Below are positions 36,360 to 46,355 of a stretch of DNA of 64,000 nucleotides, piece after piece; positions within the stretch are counted from its first letter, which is position 1; each line of letters opens with the position of its first letter. The position numbers and the translations under genes were made by a program. Source of the stretch: Psychroserpens sp. Hel_I_66 (GTDB taxonomy: Bacteria; Bacteroidota; Bacteroidia; Flavobacteriales; Flavobacteriaceae). A model generated the notes under the pieces. That model ran no database searches and was not told the origin of the DNA. It saw only the letters and a list, made by a program, of their open reading frames with translations. Location: the NCBI RefSeq assembly GCF_000799465.1, contig NZ_JUGU01000001.1:2934501-2998500 (forward strand). The letters are read 5' to 3'.

Positions 36360-37226
36360 ATGGCAGCAAAAGAAAAAGATAAAAAATTTAAAAGGAAGTT
36401 ACTTCACAAGTATCGTTTGGTAGTTCTCAATGAAGATACTTTTGAAGAACGTTTTGCAATAAAACTAACTAGACTTAATGTATTTGTAATCGTGTCTTTA
36501 GGAAGTATTTTGCTTATTGCTGGTACCATTTTTTTAATAGCATTTACCTCTTTAAAAGAATATATTCCAGGTTACTCATCAACCGCTTTAAAAAAACAAG
36601 CCACGGTTTTAAACTATAAAACAGATTCTCTCCAGCAAGTGATCAACTTAAATGAGCAATATTACGCATCCATAAAAAAAGTATTATCTGGAGATGTGAG
36701 TACTGTAGAGTTTAATAGGGATTCAATTATTGATGCATCAAGCATAAACCCTAAAGATTTGGCTTTGAAACCTTCAAAAGAAGATTCGTTACTACGTGAA
36801 CTAGTAGATAAAGAAGATAAATACAATGTGTTTGAATCTACGATATCATCAACAAACTTCGTCTTGTTTCCTCCTGTGAATGGTACGATTTCCGAAGGAT
36901 ACAACGTCAAAGAAAAACATTATGCAGTAGATGTAGTGGTAGCAAAAGACACACCAGTAAAAGCTACCGCAGATGGGACTGTTATTTTTGCTGAGTGGAC
37001 TGCAGACACAGGTTACGTCGTTATCATTGAGCATAGTTATGAGCTAATTTCGGTATATAAGCACAATGCATCCATTACCAAACAACAGGGTGATTTGGTG
37101 AAGTCTGGAGAAGTTATCGCAATGGCTGGAAATTCTGGAGAATTAACTTCTGGACCACATTTGCATTTTGAGCTTTGGAACAGAGGCTACCCAGTTAATC
37201 CTACAAACTTTATAGACTTCAATTAA
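36360..37226 (+). CDS. M23-family metallopeptidase (murein endopeptidase-like)
   Basis: ATG at 36360 (MAAKEKDKKFKRK) is preferred because the earlier TTG overlaps the -7 element. There are 288 residues. A basic cytoplasmic tail precedes a membrane helix at about residues 33-56 and a short coiled coil. A LytM/M23 domain follows from about 170 with KHYAVDVVVAKDTPVKAT (His and Asp zinc ligands) and SGPHLHFELWNRG (HxH motif). It likely cleaves peptidoglycan cross-links in the periplasm, anchored to the inner membrane. Its stop codon overlaps the ATG of the GH3 gene (TAATG). Confidence 0.9.
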   Translation: MAAKEKDKKFKRKLLHKYRLVVLNEDTFEERFAIKLTRLNVFVIVSLGSILLIAGTIFLIAFTSLKEYIPGYSSTALKKQATVLNYKTDSLQQVINLNEQYYASIKKVLSGDVSTVEFNRDSIIDASSINPKDLALKPSKEDSLLRELVDKEDKYNVFESTISSTNFVLFPPVNGTISEGYNVKEKHYAVDVVVAKDTPVKATADGTVIFAEWTADTGYVVIIEHSYELISVYKHNASITKQQGDLVKSGEVIAMAGNSGELTSGPHLHFELWNRGYPVNPTNFIDFN

Positions 37227-38728
37227 TGATATTTTTAAAACCAATACTAGCAAAATTGTTTGCCAAGAACGTTAGAAAATCTGTTATGAGGTGGTCTAGC
37301 AATCCTGTAGAGACTCAGAAAAAGGTTTTTGAAACGTTAATTAAAGAGGCTTCCAGTACTCAGTTTGGCAAGGATCATGATTTCAAATCCATTGTAACAC
37401 ATCAAGATTTTGTTGAGCGTGTGCCTATTAGAGACTACGAAGACCTTAAGCCTTATGTTGACCGTGTTGTTGCAGGAGAAGAAGACATTCTTTGGAAAGG
37501 CAAACCCTTATATTTCGCAAAAACCTCTGGCACCACATCTGGAGCTAAATACATACCATTAACAAAGGAGAGCATGCCAACTCATGTTGAAGCTGCCCGT
37601 AATGCGATCTTAATGTATATTGCTGAAACAGGAAATAGCAAATTTGTAGACGGTAAAATGATATTCTTGCAAGGAAGCCCAATTTTGGAAGAAAAAAACG
37701 GAGTGCAACTTGGGCGACTTTCGGGTATTGTAGCGCATTATGTCCCTAAATATCTCCAAAAAAATAGAATGCCATCATGGGAGACCAATTGCATTGATGA
37801 CTGGGAAACCAAAGTCGAAGCTATTGTTGACGAGACATTACCAGAAGATATGACCGTTATTTCTGGGATTCCATCTTGGGTACAAATGTACTTTGAAAAG
37901 ATAAATGCTAAAACTGGAAAAAAAGTTGGAGAGGTATTTAAAAATTTCAATCTCTTCATATTTGGAGGTGTCAATTATGAGCCTTACCGAGCAAAATTTG
38001 AAAGCTTAATTGGTAGAAAAGTTGATAGCATTGAGCTTTATCCTGCAAGTGAAGGCTTTTTTGCTTTTCAAGATAAACAGGATGAAAAAGGGATGCTACT
38101 TCAGTTAAATTCTGGGATGTTTTATGAGTTTGTTGAGGCCAGTCATTTTTTTGACGACAAGCCTAAACGTTTAACGATTTCCGAAGTAAAAATTGGAGTC
38201 AATTATGTGATGATCGTTTCTACCAATGCAGGTCTATGGGCTTACAATATTGGTGACACTGTTGAGTTTACATCAACAAAACCTTATAGAGTGATTGTTT
38301 CGGGTAGGATCAAACATTTTATTTCTGCCTTTGGAGAGCATGTGATTGGGAAGGAAGTTGAGGTTGCTTTGCAGGAGGCAACACAAGATTTAAAGATCAA
38401 TGTTACTGAGTTTACGGTGGCTCCACAAATAAATCCCGATTCTGGCTTGCCATTTCACGAGTGGTTTATTGAGTTTGACGAAGCGCCAAATGATATTTCT
38501 GAATTGACAAAAAAAATTGATGAGGCAATGCAGAAGCAAAATAGCTATTATTATGATTTGATCTTCGGAAATGTGCTACAACCACTCAAGGTATCAACAA
38601 TTAAGAAAAATGGCTTTCAAGAATATATGAAATCCGTTGGTAAATTGGGCGGACAAAATAAAATCCCAAGGTTATCAAACGACCGAAAAATTGCCGATGC
38701 GCTCTACAACTTGAAATTGTTGAAATAA
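37226..38728 (+). CDS. GH3 auxin-responsive promoter family protein (acyl-adenylate ligase-like)
   Basis: The 500-residue protein has the GH3 pattern: a helical N-terminus followed by FAKTSGTTSGAKYIPLTKES (P-loop-like ATP-binding motif), then LFIFGGVNYEPYRAKFESLIG and SIELYPASEGFFAFQ, NIGDTVEFTS and a C-terminal lid domain ISAFGEHVIGKEVEVALQEA. Plant GH3 enzymes adenylate carboxylic acids and couple them to amino acids; substrates of bacterial members are unknown. It is translationally coupled to the M23 gene upstream. Confidence 0.88.
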   Translation: MIFLKPILAKLFAKNVRKSVMRWSSNPVETQKKVFETLIKEASSTQFGKDHDFKSIVTHQDFVERVPIRDYEDLKPYVDRVVAGEEDILWKGKPLYFAKTSGTTSGAKYIPLTKESMPTHVEAARNAILMYIAETGNSKFVDGKMIFLQGSPILEEKNGVQLGRLSGIVAHYVPKYLQKNRMPSWETNCIDDWETKVEAIVDETLPEDMTVISGIPSWVQMYFEKINAKTGKKVGEVFKNFNLFIFGGVNYEPYRAKFESLIGRKVDSIELYPASEGFFAFQDKQDEKGMLLQLNSGMFYEFVEASHFFDDKPKRLTISEVKIGVNYVMIVSTNAGLWAYNIGDTVEFTSTKPYRVIVSGRIKHFISAFGEHVIGKEVEVALQEATQDLKINVTEFTVAPQINPDSGLPFHEWFIEFDEAPNDISELTKKIDEAMQKQNSYYYDLIFGNVLQPLKVSTIKKNGFQEYMKSVGKLGGQNKIPRLSNDRKIADALYNLKLLK

Positions 38729-38739
38729 TACTATATTTG
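38711..38739 (+). promoter_or_regulatory. Promoter for the DUF6909-like gene
   Basis: TTG at 38711-38713, 18 bases, then TATATTTG at 38732-38739 match the Bacteroidota promoter, 17 bases upstream of the ATG at 38757. It may also feed the Wzz-like gene that follows only 12 bases after the next stop. Confidence 0.6.
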
Positions 38740-38756
38740 TCCGCAAATATTAATGA

Positions 38757-40445
38757 ATGAATAAAAGAAAGATTCACGAGAGGACGAGAGCACAAGAAAG
38801 CTCAAATGCCATTGAAAGAATGTACATCACAATGCGACATTTATTCAACCGTGGGTTTTATAAACCTATGGGTGTTTCTGGTGAAACATTAAGAGAATCT
38901 TTATTGTTATTACGACCTGAGATTTACGGGTCAATTTCCGAAGAAAAAGCAGAATTAGAAGGTTTATTGTATGTTATTGACCGGCTTCCAGCAGGTATTG
39001 AAGAGTGTACTTTTATAAATCTTACAAGTGATGAAGGCTACGGAAATTCGCATTTTAAGCCTATAATTCCTCCTAAAAGACGTCGGAACTGTTATCGTAT
39101 TGATGATGAACAGATGAATATTGAGATTACTAGGGGACGAAGTGAAATTTATGATATTCTAACCCATCTCACTTTTCTATTTATTGAATCGCATAAAATA
39201 AGCAAACGTGTTTTAATTGACGAACAGGGGACAACCACAAGAGACTGGATCAAATTAGAAAAGGCTGTACTTTCTAAAAAGAAATTAACGCAGCAAGAAC
39301 GTGAGATTGCAATTACCCATACTGCAAATATTTTGGGTAGAACATTTGAAGAGCTTACCAATGCACATTTAAAATTTACAACGAAAACCAAACCAGAACG
39401 CTTATTACATATTGTGTATTGGTTGGGCAAGTTGGCTATTGAAGAGGTAATCCATAATAATAAGCGCACCGTTACTTTTAGCCCTGTGCTGAGAGAACGT
39501 TTAGGACACCATATTCACGGAGAAATCTGGGCGGACCACATAAAGGAGGTTTTAGAGAAAAATAATTTATTAAATCGCCCAATACACGTTATCAGCGCAA
39601 ATATGCACAGCGTTATGAACTCTATTTTTGCCCCAATTGCATTAAAGTCAATGGCAGCTAAAAAGGATATTTTTGATGTTTATGAGGCCATAAGCCAAAG
39701 GGAAAATGAAACGTTACGCAATAAAATTACCAAGGAAGCGTTGCAAAGTGGAATGATTTATATACAGGATACATCTGGAACTAATATAGACGTTCAGATT
39801 TTTGATACTGAAAAAATAGATTTTTCTAAGACAGATATTGGAGTTGGAGAAGACTTTAAAAATGATGAAAAATCTGTGATATTTGTTATGGATTATGCTT
39901 TTGGAGAGCAAGCTTATGAAACTATTGATGAGTTATTAAAACCGTATGTGGTTGATGGCGAGAAAGTTCATTTAAATGTAAAGTCTGTTTCCATTATGGG
40001 TAAAGCAGGTATTTTAGAAGGGGGAAAAGGCGATATAATGATACCATCTGCACATATTTTTGAAGGTACTGCAGATAATTACCCTTTTAAAAATGAGCTT
40101 AGTAAATCAGATTTAGAAGGTCAAGGCGTAAAGGTTTACGAAGGGTCTATGATTAGTGTTTTGGGAACTTCTCTTCAAAATAAAGAAATACTGAAGTTCT
40201 TTTACAATTCTACATGGAATGTGATTGGACTGGAAATGGAAGGTGCTCATTACCAAAAAGCGATACAAGCAGCGTCAAAAGTTAGAGGGAGTATAAACGA
40301 AGATGTGAAAGTACGATATGCTTATTATGCGAGTGATAATCCTCTAGAAACAGGAAGCACATTGGCCTCAGGTGGTTTGGGGACTTCAGGAGTAAGACCA
40401 ACCTATTTAATAACAAGAAAAATATTACAACAGATATTTAAATAA
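38757..40445 (+). CDS. Conserved Bacteroidota protein (DUF6909-like) of unknown function
   Basis: The 562-residue soluble protein has no signal peptide. Its N-terminus (RAQESSNAIERMYITMRHLFNRGFYKPMG) and the central region are those of a conserved Bacteroidota family that I recall as DUF6909, with limited certainty about the label. The C-terminal third contains GKAGILEGGKGDIMIPSAH, TAD, VYEGSMISVLGTSLQN and NVIGLEMEGAHYQKAI. The MEGA motif preceded by a hydrophobic strand resembles the ExEGA/MExA motif that binds ribose in nucleoside phosphorylases and MTA/SAH nucleosidases. A nucleoside- or nucleotide-sugar-related activity is therefore possible. It precedes the exopolysaccharide locus by 12 bases. 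Confidence 0.65.
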   Translation: MNKRKIHERTRAQESSNAIERMYITMRHLFNRGFYKPMGVSGETLRESLLLLRPEIYGSISEEKAELEGLLYVIDRLPAGIEECTFINLTSDEGYGNSHFKPIIPPKRRRNCYRIDDEQMNIEITRGRSEIYDILTHLTFLFIESHKISKRVLIDEQGTTTRDWIKLEKAVLSKKKLTQQEREIAITHTANILGRTFEELTNAHLKFTTKTKPERLLHIVYWLGKLAIEEVIHNNKRTVTFSPVLRERLGHHIHGEIWADHIKEVLEKNNLLNRPIHVISANMHSVMNSIFAPIALKSMAAKKDIFDVYEAISQRENETLRNKITKEALQSGMIYIQDTSGTNIDVQIFDTEKIDFSKTDIGVGEDFKNDEKSVIFVMDYAFGEQAYETIDELLKPYVVDGEKVHLNVKSVSIMGKAGILEGGKGDIMIPSAHIFEGTADNYPFKNELSKSDLEGQGVKVYEGSMISVLGTSLQNKEILKFFYNSTWNVIGLEMEGAHYQKAIQAASKVRGSINEDVKVRYAYYASDNPLETGSTLASGGLGTSGVRPTYLITRKILQQIFK

Positions 40446-40457
40446 GAATTAATAATT

Positions 40458-41531
40458 ATGAGTGAAAATTTACCAAATGACCATTCAAAACAAGATAAAA
40501 ATTCAACCGAAGAACTAGATTTAGTTGTCTTTTTCAGTCTTATTGGAAACGTTTTTTCAAAAATATATAAATTTTTTGCTTCTATAATTAAGGGCATCTT
40601 TTCCGTTTTTGTATTTGCTTTGAAAGCAATTATTGATAATTTTAAGATTATTTGTATCGTTCTATTGTCATCATTCATTATTGGTTTTTCAATTGATAAA
40701 ACAAAAGAACCTATCTATTTTTCTAAAATGTTGGTAAAACCCTACTTTGAGTCTAAATACCAACTTGTCAATAATATTGATTACTACAACGCACTTATTT
40801 CTATAGATAACTACGATGAATTATCAAATATTTTCCAAATACCAAAGGAAGACACTAAAGAGTTAGTAAGCTTTCAAATAGAAGTAGGTCCAGAAACCGA
40901 AAATGATTTGATAAGACAATATGATGAATATGTGCAATCCATAGATAGTATAAGGGCTCAAGATATATCTTTTGAAGATTTTGTTGATAATAGAGATCTA
41001 TTTTCTAGTGATCTTTTTACAATAGAAGTTAAATCTTACAAGAGAGATATATTTAAGAGTTTAACCAAAGGTTTTGAATCAACCTTTTCAAATGAATATT
41101 CAAAAAAATTGATGAAAAGAAGAGATTCTACAATTGTAATTAAGAAATTAGCATACCGAAAAGATCTACAAAAAATTGATTCATTACAAAAAGTATATTT
41201 AAGAATATTGCAAGAGGAATCTAAAAAGGGATCTGTATCGATTGGATTGGAAGGGCTCATCCCTCTTACTCAAGATAGGACGATAACTCGAGAATTTGAA
41301 ATGTTTCAAAATGAATTAAGAATTAGAGATTCCATCAGAGTATTAGATCAACAGATTATTGAACAAAATGTTTATTATGATGTGCTTTCTACGTTTTCTG
41401 ATGTTGGATTGAAATCTGATGATATTTTAAAGAAATTTGCACTGTTACTTCCAGCACTTGCATTTATAATATTATGCCTTACATTTTTAGGTATTAAAAC
41501 AATAAGATTTGTAAGCAAATATGAAGCATAA
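40458..41531 (+). CDS. Wzz-like chain-length regulator (polysaccharide co-polymerase) candidate
   Basis: The 357-residue protein has a membrane segment near residues 70-90 and another at the C-terminus (LLPALAFIILCLTFLGIKTI), enclosing a large extracytoplasmic region rich in coiled coil. This two-helix topology, with FKIICIVLLSSFIIGFS leading into the periplasmic domain, fits Wzz/PCP proteins that set polysaccharide chain length. Sequence motifs are weak and it lacks a Wzc-type kinase domain. It is the first gene of the polysaccharide locus and overlaps the start of the rmlB remnant by 11 bases. Confidence 0.6.
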   Translation: MSENLPNDHSKQDKNSTEELDLVVFFSLIGNVFSKIYKFFASIIKGIFSVFVFALKAIIDNFKIICIVLLSSFIIGFSIDKTKEPIYFSKMLVKPYFESKYQLVNNIDYYNALISIDNYDELSNIFQIPKEDTKELVSFQIEVGPETENDLIRQYDEYVQSIDSIRAQDISFEDFVDNRDLFSSDLFTIEVKSYKRDIFKSLTKGFESTFSNEYSKKLMKRRDSTIVIKKLAYRKDLQKIDSLQKVYLRILQEESKKGSVSIGLEGLIPLTQDRTITREFEMFQNELRIRDSIRVLDQQIIEQNVYYDVLSTFSDVGLKSDDILKKFALLLPALAFIILCLTFLGIKTIRFVSKYEA

Positions 41532-41887
41532 AACAATTTTAATAACTGGCGGAGGATTTATTGGATCTAATGTTTTAAGGTTTTTTGTTAAGAAAAATCC
41601 AGAATATAAGATTTTTAATTTTGACAGTATCATAAATCTAGCTGCAGAACTCTGTATAAACAGACTAACTAAAGATAAATTATTTTATCATATTAGTACA
41701 GATGAAGTTTATGGGACTTTGAGAGAAGTAGGATTATCTACAGAGAAGAGAATTAGACTGGAAACCATGAGTACTATTTGAATAAGTATTAAAAAAAACA
41801 ATGTAATGGTATTTAGAGAATGAAAATTAACTTAATAGCTTCGCTAGTAGAGAATATCAATATTATTATAATAAGCAATATATTTAA
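41521..41887 (+). pseudogene. rmlB: rmlB remnant (dTDP-glucose 4,6-dehydratase) with internal deletions
   Basis: The open part (41521-41781) reads TILITGGGFIGSNVLRFFV, the RmlB dinucleotide-binding start. It jumps to SIINLAAELCINR (normally HLAAESHVDR) and then to FYHISTDEVYGTL, so about 45 and 40 residues are missing without loss of frame. After its stop the RmlB C-terminal tail can still be read at about 41789-41887. In one frame it gives WYLENEN, a stop where Trp is expected, then LNSFASREYQYYYNKQY. Some 200 residues including the catalytic YxxxK are gone. The enzyme would convert dTDP-glucose to dTDP-4-keto-6-deoxyglucose. A functional copy must exist elsewhere if rmlA, rmlC and rmlD work. 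Confidence 0.85.
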
Positions 41888-41906
41888 AATCAATTCCTAA
41901 AAAATT

Positions 41907-42770
41907 ATGAAAGGTATAATACTGGCAGGAGGATCAGGAACGAGATTACATCCATTAACCTTAGCAGTAAGTAAGCAATTAATGCCTATTTACGATAAAC
42001 CAATGATATATTATCCATTATCGACTTTAATGTGGTCTGGTATAAAAGACATTCTCATCATTTCTACTCCTCACGATTTACCATTGTTTCAACAACTCTT
42101 AGGAGACGGAAAAAAATTTGGTTGTAATTTTGAATATGCTGTTCAAGAAGCACCAAACGGATTGGCAGAAGCATTTATAATTGGATCAGATTTTATAGGC
42201 GATGATAAAGTCGCATTAATTTTGGGAGATAATATTTTCTACGGAACAGGGCTAGAACAATTATTACAAGCTAACAACGACCCAGAGGGAGGGATTATTT
42301 ATGCCTATCATGTTCATGATCCAGAACGTTATGGAGTTGCAGAGTTTGATAAGCAAGGTAATGTTATTTCAATTGAGGAAAAACCAGAAAAACCAAAGTC
42401 TAATTATGCTGTCCCTGGAATATACTTTTACGATAATTCAGTAGTTGAGATCGCAAAAAATATAAAGCCGAGCCATAGGAATGAATTAGAAATAACAGAC
42501 ATTAATAAAGAATACCTCAACCAAGGAAAATTAAAAGTGAGCGTATTAGACAAAGGCACAGCATGGCTAGACACAGGCACTTTTAAATCATTGATGCAAG
42601 CCTCACAATTTGTTCAAGTTATTGAAGAACGTCAAGGATTAAAAATAGGAGCGATAGAGGAAGTAGCTTATAAAATGGGTTATATAAATAAAAATGAATT
42701 TAGTAATTTAATTCAGCCACTTATAAAAAGTGGTTATGGTAAGCATCTATTGAGCATTTTAGAAAATTAA
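41907..42770 (+). CDS. rmlA: Glucose-1-phosphate thymidylyltransferase
   Basis: The 287-residue protein begins [39 protein letters not shown], the RmlA signature with the G-x-G-T-R nucleotide loop and the PxxxKPM segment. [23 protein letters not shown] and [14 protein letters not shown] also fit. It joins glucose 1-phosphate and dTTP to give dTDP-glucose, the first step to dTDP-L-rhamnose. It follows the rmlB remnant and is 3 bases before rmlC. Confidence 0.96.
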   Translation: MKGIILAGGSGTRLHPLTLAVSKQLMPIYDKPMIYYPLSTLMWSGIKDILIISTPHDLPLFQQLLGDGKKFGCNFEYAVQEAPNGLAEAFIIGSDFIGDDKVALILGDNIFYGTGLEQLLQANNDPEGGIIYAYHVHDPERYGVAEFDKQGNVISIEEKPEKPKSNYAVPGIYFYDNSVVEIAKNIKPSHRNELEITDINKEYLNQGKLKVSVLDKGTAWLDTGTFKSLMQASQFVQVIEERQGLKIGAIEEVAYKMGYINKNEFSNLIQPLIKSGYGKHLLSILEN

Positions 42771-42773
42771 AAG

Positions 42774-43322
42774 ATGAAAAGGATTGATACAGCGCTAGAA
42801 GATTGTTTTATTATAGAACCAAAACTTTTCAAAGACAAAAGAGGTTATTTTTTTGAAACATTTAATCAAAAAAGCTTTAATAAAATAGCAGGAATTGACA
42901 CCAAATTTGTACAAGACAATGAATCTTTCTCTACAAAAGGAGTTTTAAGAGGCTTGCATTATCAAATAGGTGATTTCGCTCAAGCTAAATTAGTTAGAGT
43001 AATTTGTGGCAAAGTATGGGATGTGGCTGTAGATATTAGAAAACATTCTAAAACTTTTGGACAATATATTTCAGTAGAACTTTCAGAAGAAAATAAAAAA
43101 CAGCTGTTCGTACCAAGAGGTTTTGCTCATGGCTTCATTGTATTGAGTGACACAGCGATTTTTTCATATAAATGCGATAATTTTTATGATAAATCTTCCG
43201 AAAGAGGTATTGCATATAATGACTCTAAGCTAAATATTGACTGGCAATTACCTCAAAATGAATTTATAGTGTCAGAAAAGGATGTAATCTTACCAAAATT
43301 TGAGAATGCGACATTATGGTAA
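42774..43322 (+). CDS. rmlC: dTDP-4-dehydrorhamnose 3,5-epimerase
   Basis: This 182-residue cupin enzyme has KRGYFFETFNQKSFN, the catalytic-site segment GVLRGLHYQ, VRVICGKVWDVAVDIRK, and FVPRGFAHGFIVLS with a later YKCDNFY. All are RmlC landmarks. It epimerises C3 and C5 of dTDP-4-keto-6-deoxyglucose. The stop codon overlaps the start of rmlD by 7 bases, indicating tight coupling in the rhamnose operon. The length is family standard. Confidence 0.96.
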   Translation: MKRIDTALEDCFIIEPKLFKDKRGYFFETFNQKSFNKIAGIDTKFVQDNESFSTKGVLRGLHYQIGDFAQAKLVRVICGKVWDVAVDIRKHSKTFGQYISVELSEENKKQLFVPRGFAHGFIVLSDTAIFSYKCDNFYDKSSERGIAYNDSKLNIDWQLPQNEFIVSEKDVILPKFENATLW

Positions 43323-44182
43323 ATGTTTTAGTAACAGGCGCTAACGGTCAACTTGCAAGTTGTTTAAATGACACTATAATTGTCAATTCTGATTATAATT
43401 ATATTTTCAAAAATTCTTCAGAATTAGATATCACAAATAACAAAGATCTAGCGTCATTTTTTAAGCAAAATAAAATTAAATATTGCATAAATTGTGCTGC
43501 CTATACAGCAGTTGACAAAGCAGAACAAGATAGAAAGCAGGCAACAAAAGTAAATGTGTTGGGTGCGGAGAATTTAGCCATAGAATGTTCCAAAATAAAT
43601 GCTATTTTAATCCATATATCGACCGACTTTGTTTTTGATGGCGAACAATCAAAAGCCTATAATGAAACCGATAGTACCAACCCAAAAAGCGTTTATGGAC
43701 AAACCAAGTTAGATGGAGAACTAAAAATAAAAGAAAACCTATCTAATTATTTTATTATAAGAACATCATGGTTGTACTCTGAACATGGTAATAATTTTAT
43801 GAAAACCATGCTTAGGCTTTCAAAAGAAAGAGATCAACTTTCAATAGTTAGTGACCAAATTGGTACACCAACCTATGCCAAAGATTTAGCTATTGTCATT
43901 TTAAAAATAATAGAGACCGAATCTACATCTTATGGATGTTATCATTATAGCAATGAAGGTGTTGCGAGTTGGTATGATTTTGCAAAAGCCATTTTTGAAA
44001 TAAAAAATAGTAACATAGAAATAATACCTATAAAAACATCAAATTATCCAACTCCAGCAGAGAGACCTATTTTTAGCGTTTTGAATAAAGAAAAGATAAA
44101 AGATAATTTGGGTATAGAAATTCCTCATTGGAGAGATAGCTTAAAAAAAGCTATTTTAAATTTGAATAATTTGACAAACTAA
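43316..44182 (+). CDS. rmlD: dTDP-4-dehydrorhamnose reductase
   Basis: The 288-residue SDR-like protein begins [15 protein letters not shown] (NADPH-binding GxxGxxG). It has [34 protein letters not shown] and [10 protein letters not shown] (YxxxK catalytic pair), then [18 protein letters not shown], matching RmlD. It reduces the 4-keto group to give dTDP-L-rhamnose. It overlaps rmlC and is followed by gmd after 4 bases, so rhamnose and fucose precursor genes are in one transcript. Confidence 0.95.
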   Translation: MVNVLVTGANGQLASCLNDTIIVNSDYNYIFKNSSELDITNNKDLASFFKQNKIKYCINCAAYTAVDKAEQDRKQATKVNVLGAENLAIECSKINAILIHISTDFVFDGEQSKAYNETDSTNPKSVYGQTKLDGELKIKENLSNYFIIRTSWLYSEHGNNFMKTMLRLSKERDQLSIVSDQIGTPTYAKDLAIVILKIIETESTSYGCYHYSNEGVASWYDFAKAIFEIKNSNIEIIPIKTSNYPTPAERPIFSVLNKEKIKDNLGIEIPHWRDSLKKAILNLNNLTN

Positions 44183-44186
44183 TAAA

Positions 44187-45302
44187 ATGAAAAAAGTAGC
44201 ATTAATAACAGGAGTAACAGGTCAAGATGGAGCTTATCTAAGTGAGTTTCTATTAAAGAAAGGATACATTGTTCATGGAGTGAAAAGAAGATCATCTCTA
44301 TTTAATACAGACAGAATAGACCATTTATACCAAGATCCTCATGTAGAAAATCAAAACTTCATTTTACATTATGGAGATTTAACAGATAGTACAAATCTTA
44401 TAAGAATCATACAAGATGTAAAACCAGATGAAATTTATAATTTGGCTGCCATGAGTCACGTTCATGTCTCTTTTGAAATCCCAGAATACACAGCTAATGC
44501 AGACGGAGTAGGTACTCTACGTCTTTTGGAAGCAATTAGAATTCTTGGATTAGAGAAGAAAACAAGAATATATCAAGCATCAACATCTGAGCTATATGGT
44601 AAAGTTCAAGAAGTACCACAAACCGAAACAACACCTTTTTATCCAAGAAGTCCTTATGCGGTAGCAAAAATGTACGCCTATTGGATTACTGTAAATTACC
44701 GCGAAGCTTATGGTATGTACGCTTGTAACGGTATTTTATTCAATCACGAATCCCCAATTCGTGGAGAAACCTTTGTAACCAGGAAAATAACTAGGGCAAC
44801 CTCAAAAATAGCCCTAGGCCTGCAAGACAAGATTTATTTAGGTAACCTTGATGCCCAAAGAGATTGGGGACACGCTAAGGACTACATTAGAATGATGTGG
44901 ATGATCCTTCAAGCAGACGAAGCTGAAGATTGGGTCATCGCAACAGGTAAAACAACAACAGTTAGAGATTTCGTGAGAATGTGCTTTGAGCACGTTGGCA
45001 TTGAACTTGAATTCAAAGGAGAAGGTTCAAATGAAAGAGGTTATGTTAAATCATGTAGCAATCAAGATTATCAATTAGAAATCGGGAAAGAAGTCATTGC
45101 AGTCGACGAAAAATATTTTAGACCAACAGAAGTAGAATTACTTATTGGTGATGCTACAAAAGCTAAAGAAAAATTAGGTTGGGTGCCTAAATATGATTTG
45201 CCAGCACTGGTTGAGGATATGATGTCTAGCGATATTCATTTAATGCAAAAACAGCAGTATCTAAAAGATGGCGGTTATAAAATCAAAAACTACTTTGAGT
45301 AA
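44187..45302 (+). CDS. gmd: GDP-mannose 4,6-dehydratase
   Basis: The 371-residue protein starts with [19 protein letters not shown]. It has [18 protein letters not shown], the active-site [24 protein letters not shown] (Tyr and Lys of the catalytic pair) and [16 protein letters not shown]. These are diagnostic for Gmd. It converts GDP-mannose to GDP-4-keto-6-deoxymannose, the first committed step of GDP-L-fucose synthesis. It precedes fcl by 6 bases. The GDP-mannose supply genes are not in the window. Confidence 0.97.
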   Translation: MKKVALITGVTGQDGAYLSEFLLKKGYIVHGVKRRSSLFNTDRIDHLYQDPHVENQNFILHYGDLTDSTNLIRIIQDVKPDEIYNLAAMSHVHVSFEIPEYTANADGVGTLRLLEAIRILGLEKKTRIYQASTSELYGKVQEVPQTETTPFYPRSPYAVAKMYAYWITVNYREAYGMYACNGILFNHESPIRGETFVTRKITRATSKIALGLQDKIYLGNLDAQRDWGHAKDYIRMMWMILQADEAEDWVIATGKTTTVRDFVRMCFEHVGIELEFKGEGSNERGYVKSCSNQDYQLEIGKEVIAVDEKYFRPTEVELLIGDATKAKEKLGWVPKYDLPALVEDMMSSDIHLMQKQQYLKDGGYKIKNYFE

Positions 45303-45308
45303 CACCAT

Positions 45309-46355
45309 ATGGAAAAGCATTCTAAAATTTACATCGCAGGACATAGAGGACTCGTAGGTAGCGCATTATTAGAAAATTTACAATCTAAAGGATATCAAAA
45401 TATTGTAACCAGAACACACAAAGAACTGGATCTAACAAACCAAAAAGAGGTTGCATTATTTTTTTCTTCGGAAAAACCAGACTATGTATTTCTTGCTGCT
45501 GCAAAAGTTGGTGGAATAGTTGCAAATAATGTCTACAGAGCAGATTTTATTTACGCTAACTTAATGATTCAGAATAATGTAATCCATCAAAGTTATATTA
45601 ATAATGTCAAGAAACTATTATTTTTAGGTAGCACATGTATCTATCCTAAAAACGCACCTCAACCTATGAAAGAAGAGTATCTGTTAACCGATACTTTAGA
45701 ATATACAAACGAGCCATATGCTATTGCTAAAATAGCAGGAATAAAAATGTGTGAAAGCTATAATCTACAGTATAACACCAATTTTATTTCGGTAATGCCA
45801 ACAAATCTTTATGGCCCTAATGATAATTTTGACTTGGAAAAATCCCATGTACTTCCAGCGTTAATTAGGAAAATACATTTAGCTAAACTGCTCAATGAGA
45901 ATAGGAGGGATGAGGTTATGAGTGATTTGGGAATTACTGAATTTGAAAAAGCAAAAGCTTACCTATATTCATATGGAGTCACAGAAAATTCAGTTGAGAT
46001 TTGGGGTTCTGGCAAACCAAAACGTGAATTTTTATGGTCCAAGGATATGGCAGATGCTTGTGTCTTTATTATGGAAAACAGAGATTTTAGCGATACTTTT
46101 TCCGAAGAACAAAAAGAAATTAGAAACACACATATCAATATTGGTACAGGTCAGGATATTTCAATAAAAAAACTTGCAGACACTATTAAGAATATTATAG
46201 GTTTCAAAGGGGATTTGGTTTATGATACAAACAAACCTGATGGTACATTGAGGAAATTAACAGATGTCTCAAAACTTAACGGTTTGGGTTGGAAACATAA
46301 AATAGAGTTAGAAAGCGGAATTAAATTAGTGTATGACTGGTATAGAGATAAATAA
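45309..46355 (+). CDS. fcl: GDP-L-fucose synthase
   Basis: The 348-residue epimerase/reductase has [15 protein letters not shown] (NADPH motif), [50 protein letters not shown] (YxxxK) and [25 protein letters not shown], typical of Fcl/WcaG. It gives GDP-L-fucose from the Gmd product. Its 3' end overlaps the start of cysQ by 23 bases. A segment near residues 200-225 is longer than in E. coli. Two dispersed-motif copies lie in it (45464, 46100). Confidence 0.95.
   Translation: MEKHSKIYIAGHRGLVGSALLENLQSKGYQNIVTRTHKELDLTNQKEVALFFSSEKPDYVFLAAAKVGGIVANNVYRADFIYANLMIQNNVIHQSYINNVKKLLFLGSTCIYPKNAPQPMKEEYLLTDTLEYTNEPYAIAKIAGIKMCESYNLQYNTNFISVMPTNLYGPNDNFDLEKSHVLPALIRKIHLAKLLNENRRDEVMSDLGITEFEKAKAYLYSYGVTENSVEIWGSGKPKREFLWSKDMADACVFIMENRDFSDTFSEEQKEIRNTHINIGTGQDISIKKLADTIKNIIGFKGDLVYDTNKPDGTLRKLTDVSKLNGLGWKHKIELESGIKLVYDWYRDK

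Noticed and set aside
41782..41906. Promoter or small RNA between the rmlB remnant and rmlA
   Set aside because: Most of the stretch is explained as the decayed RmlB C-terminal tail; no hairpin or clear promoter was seen.
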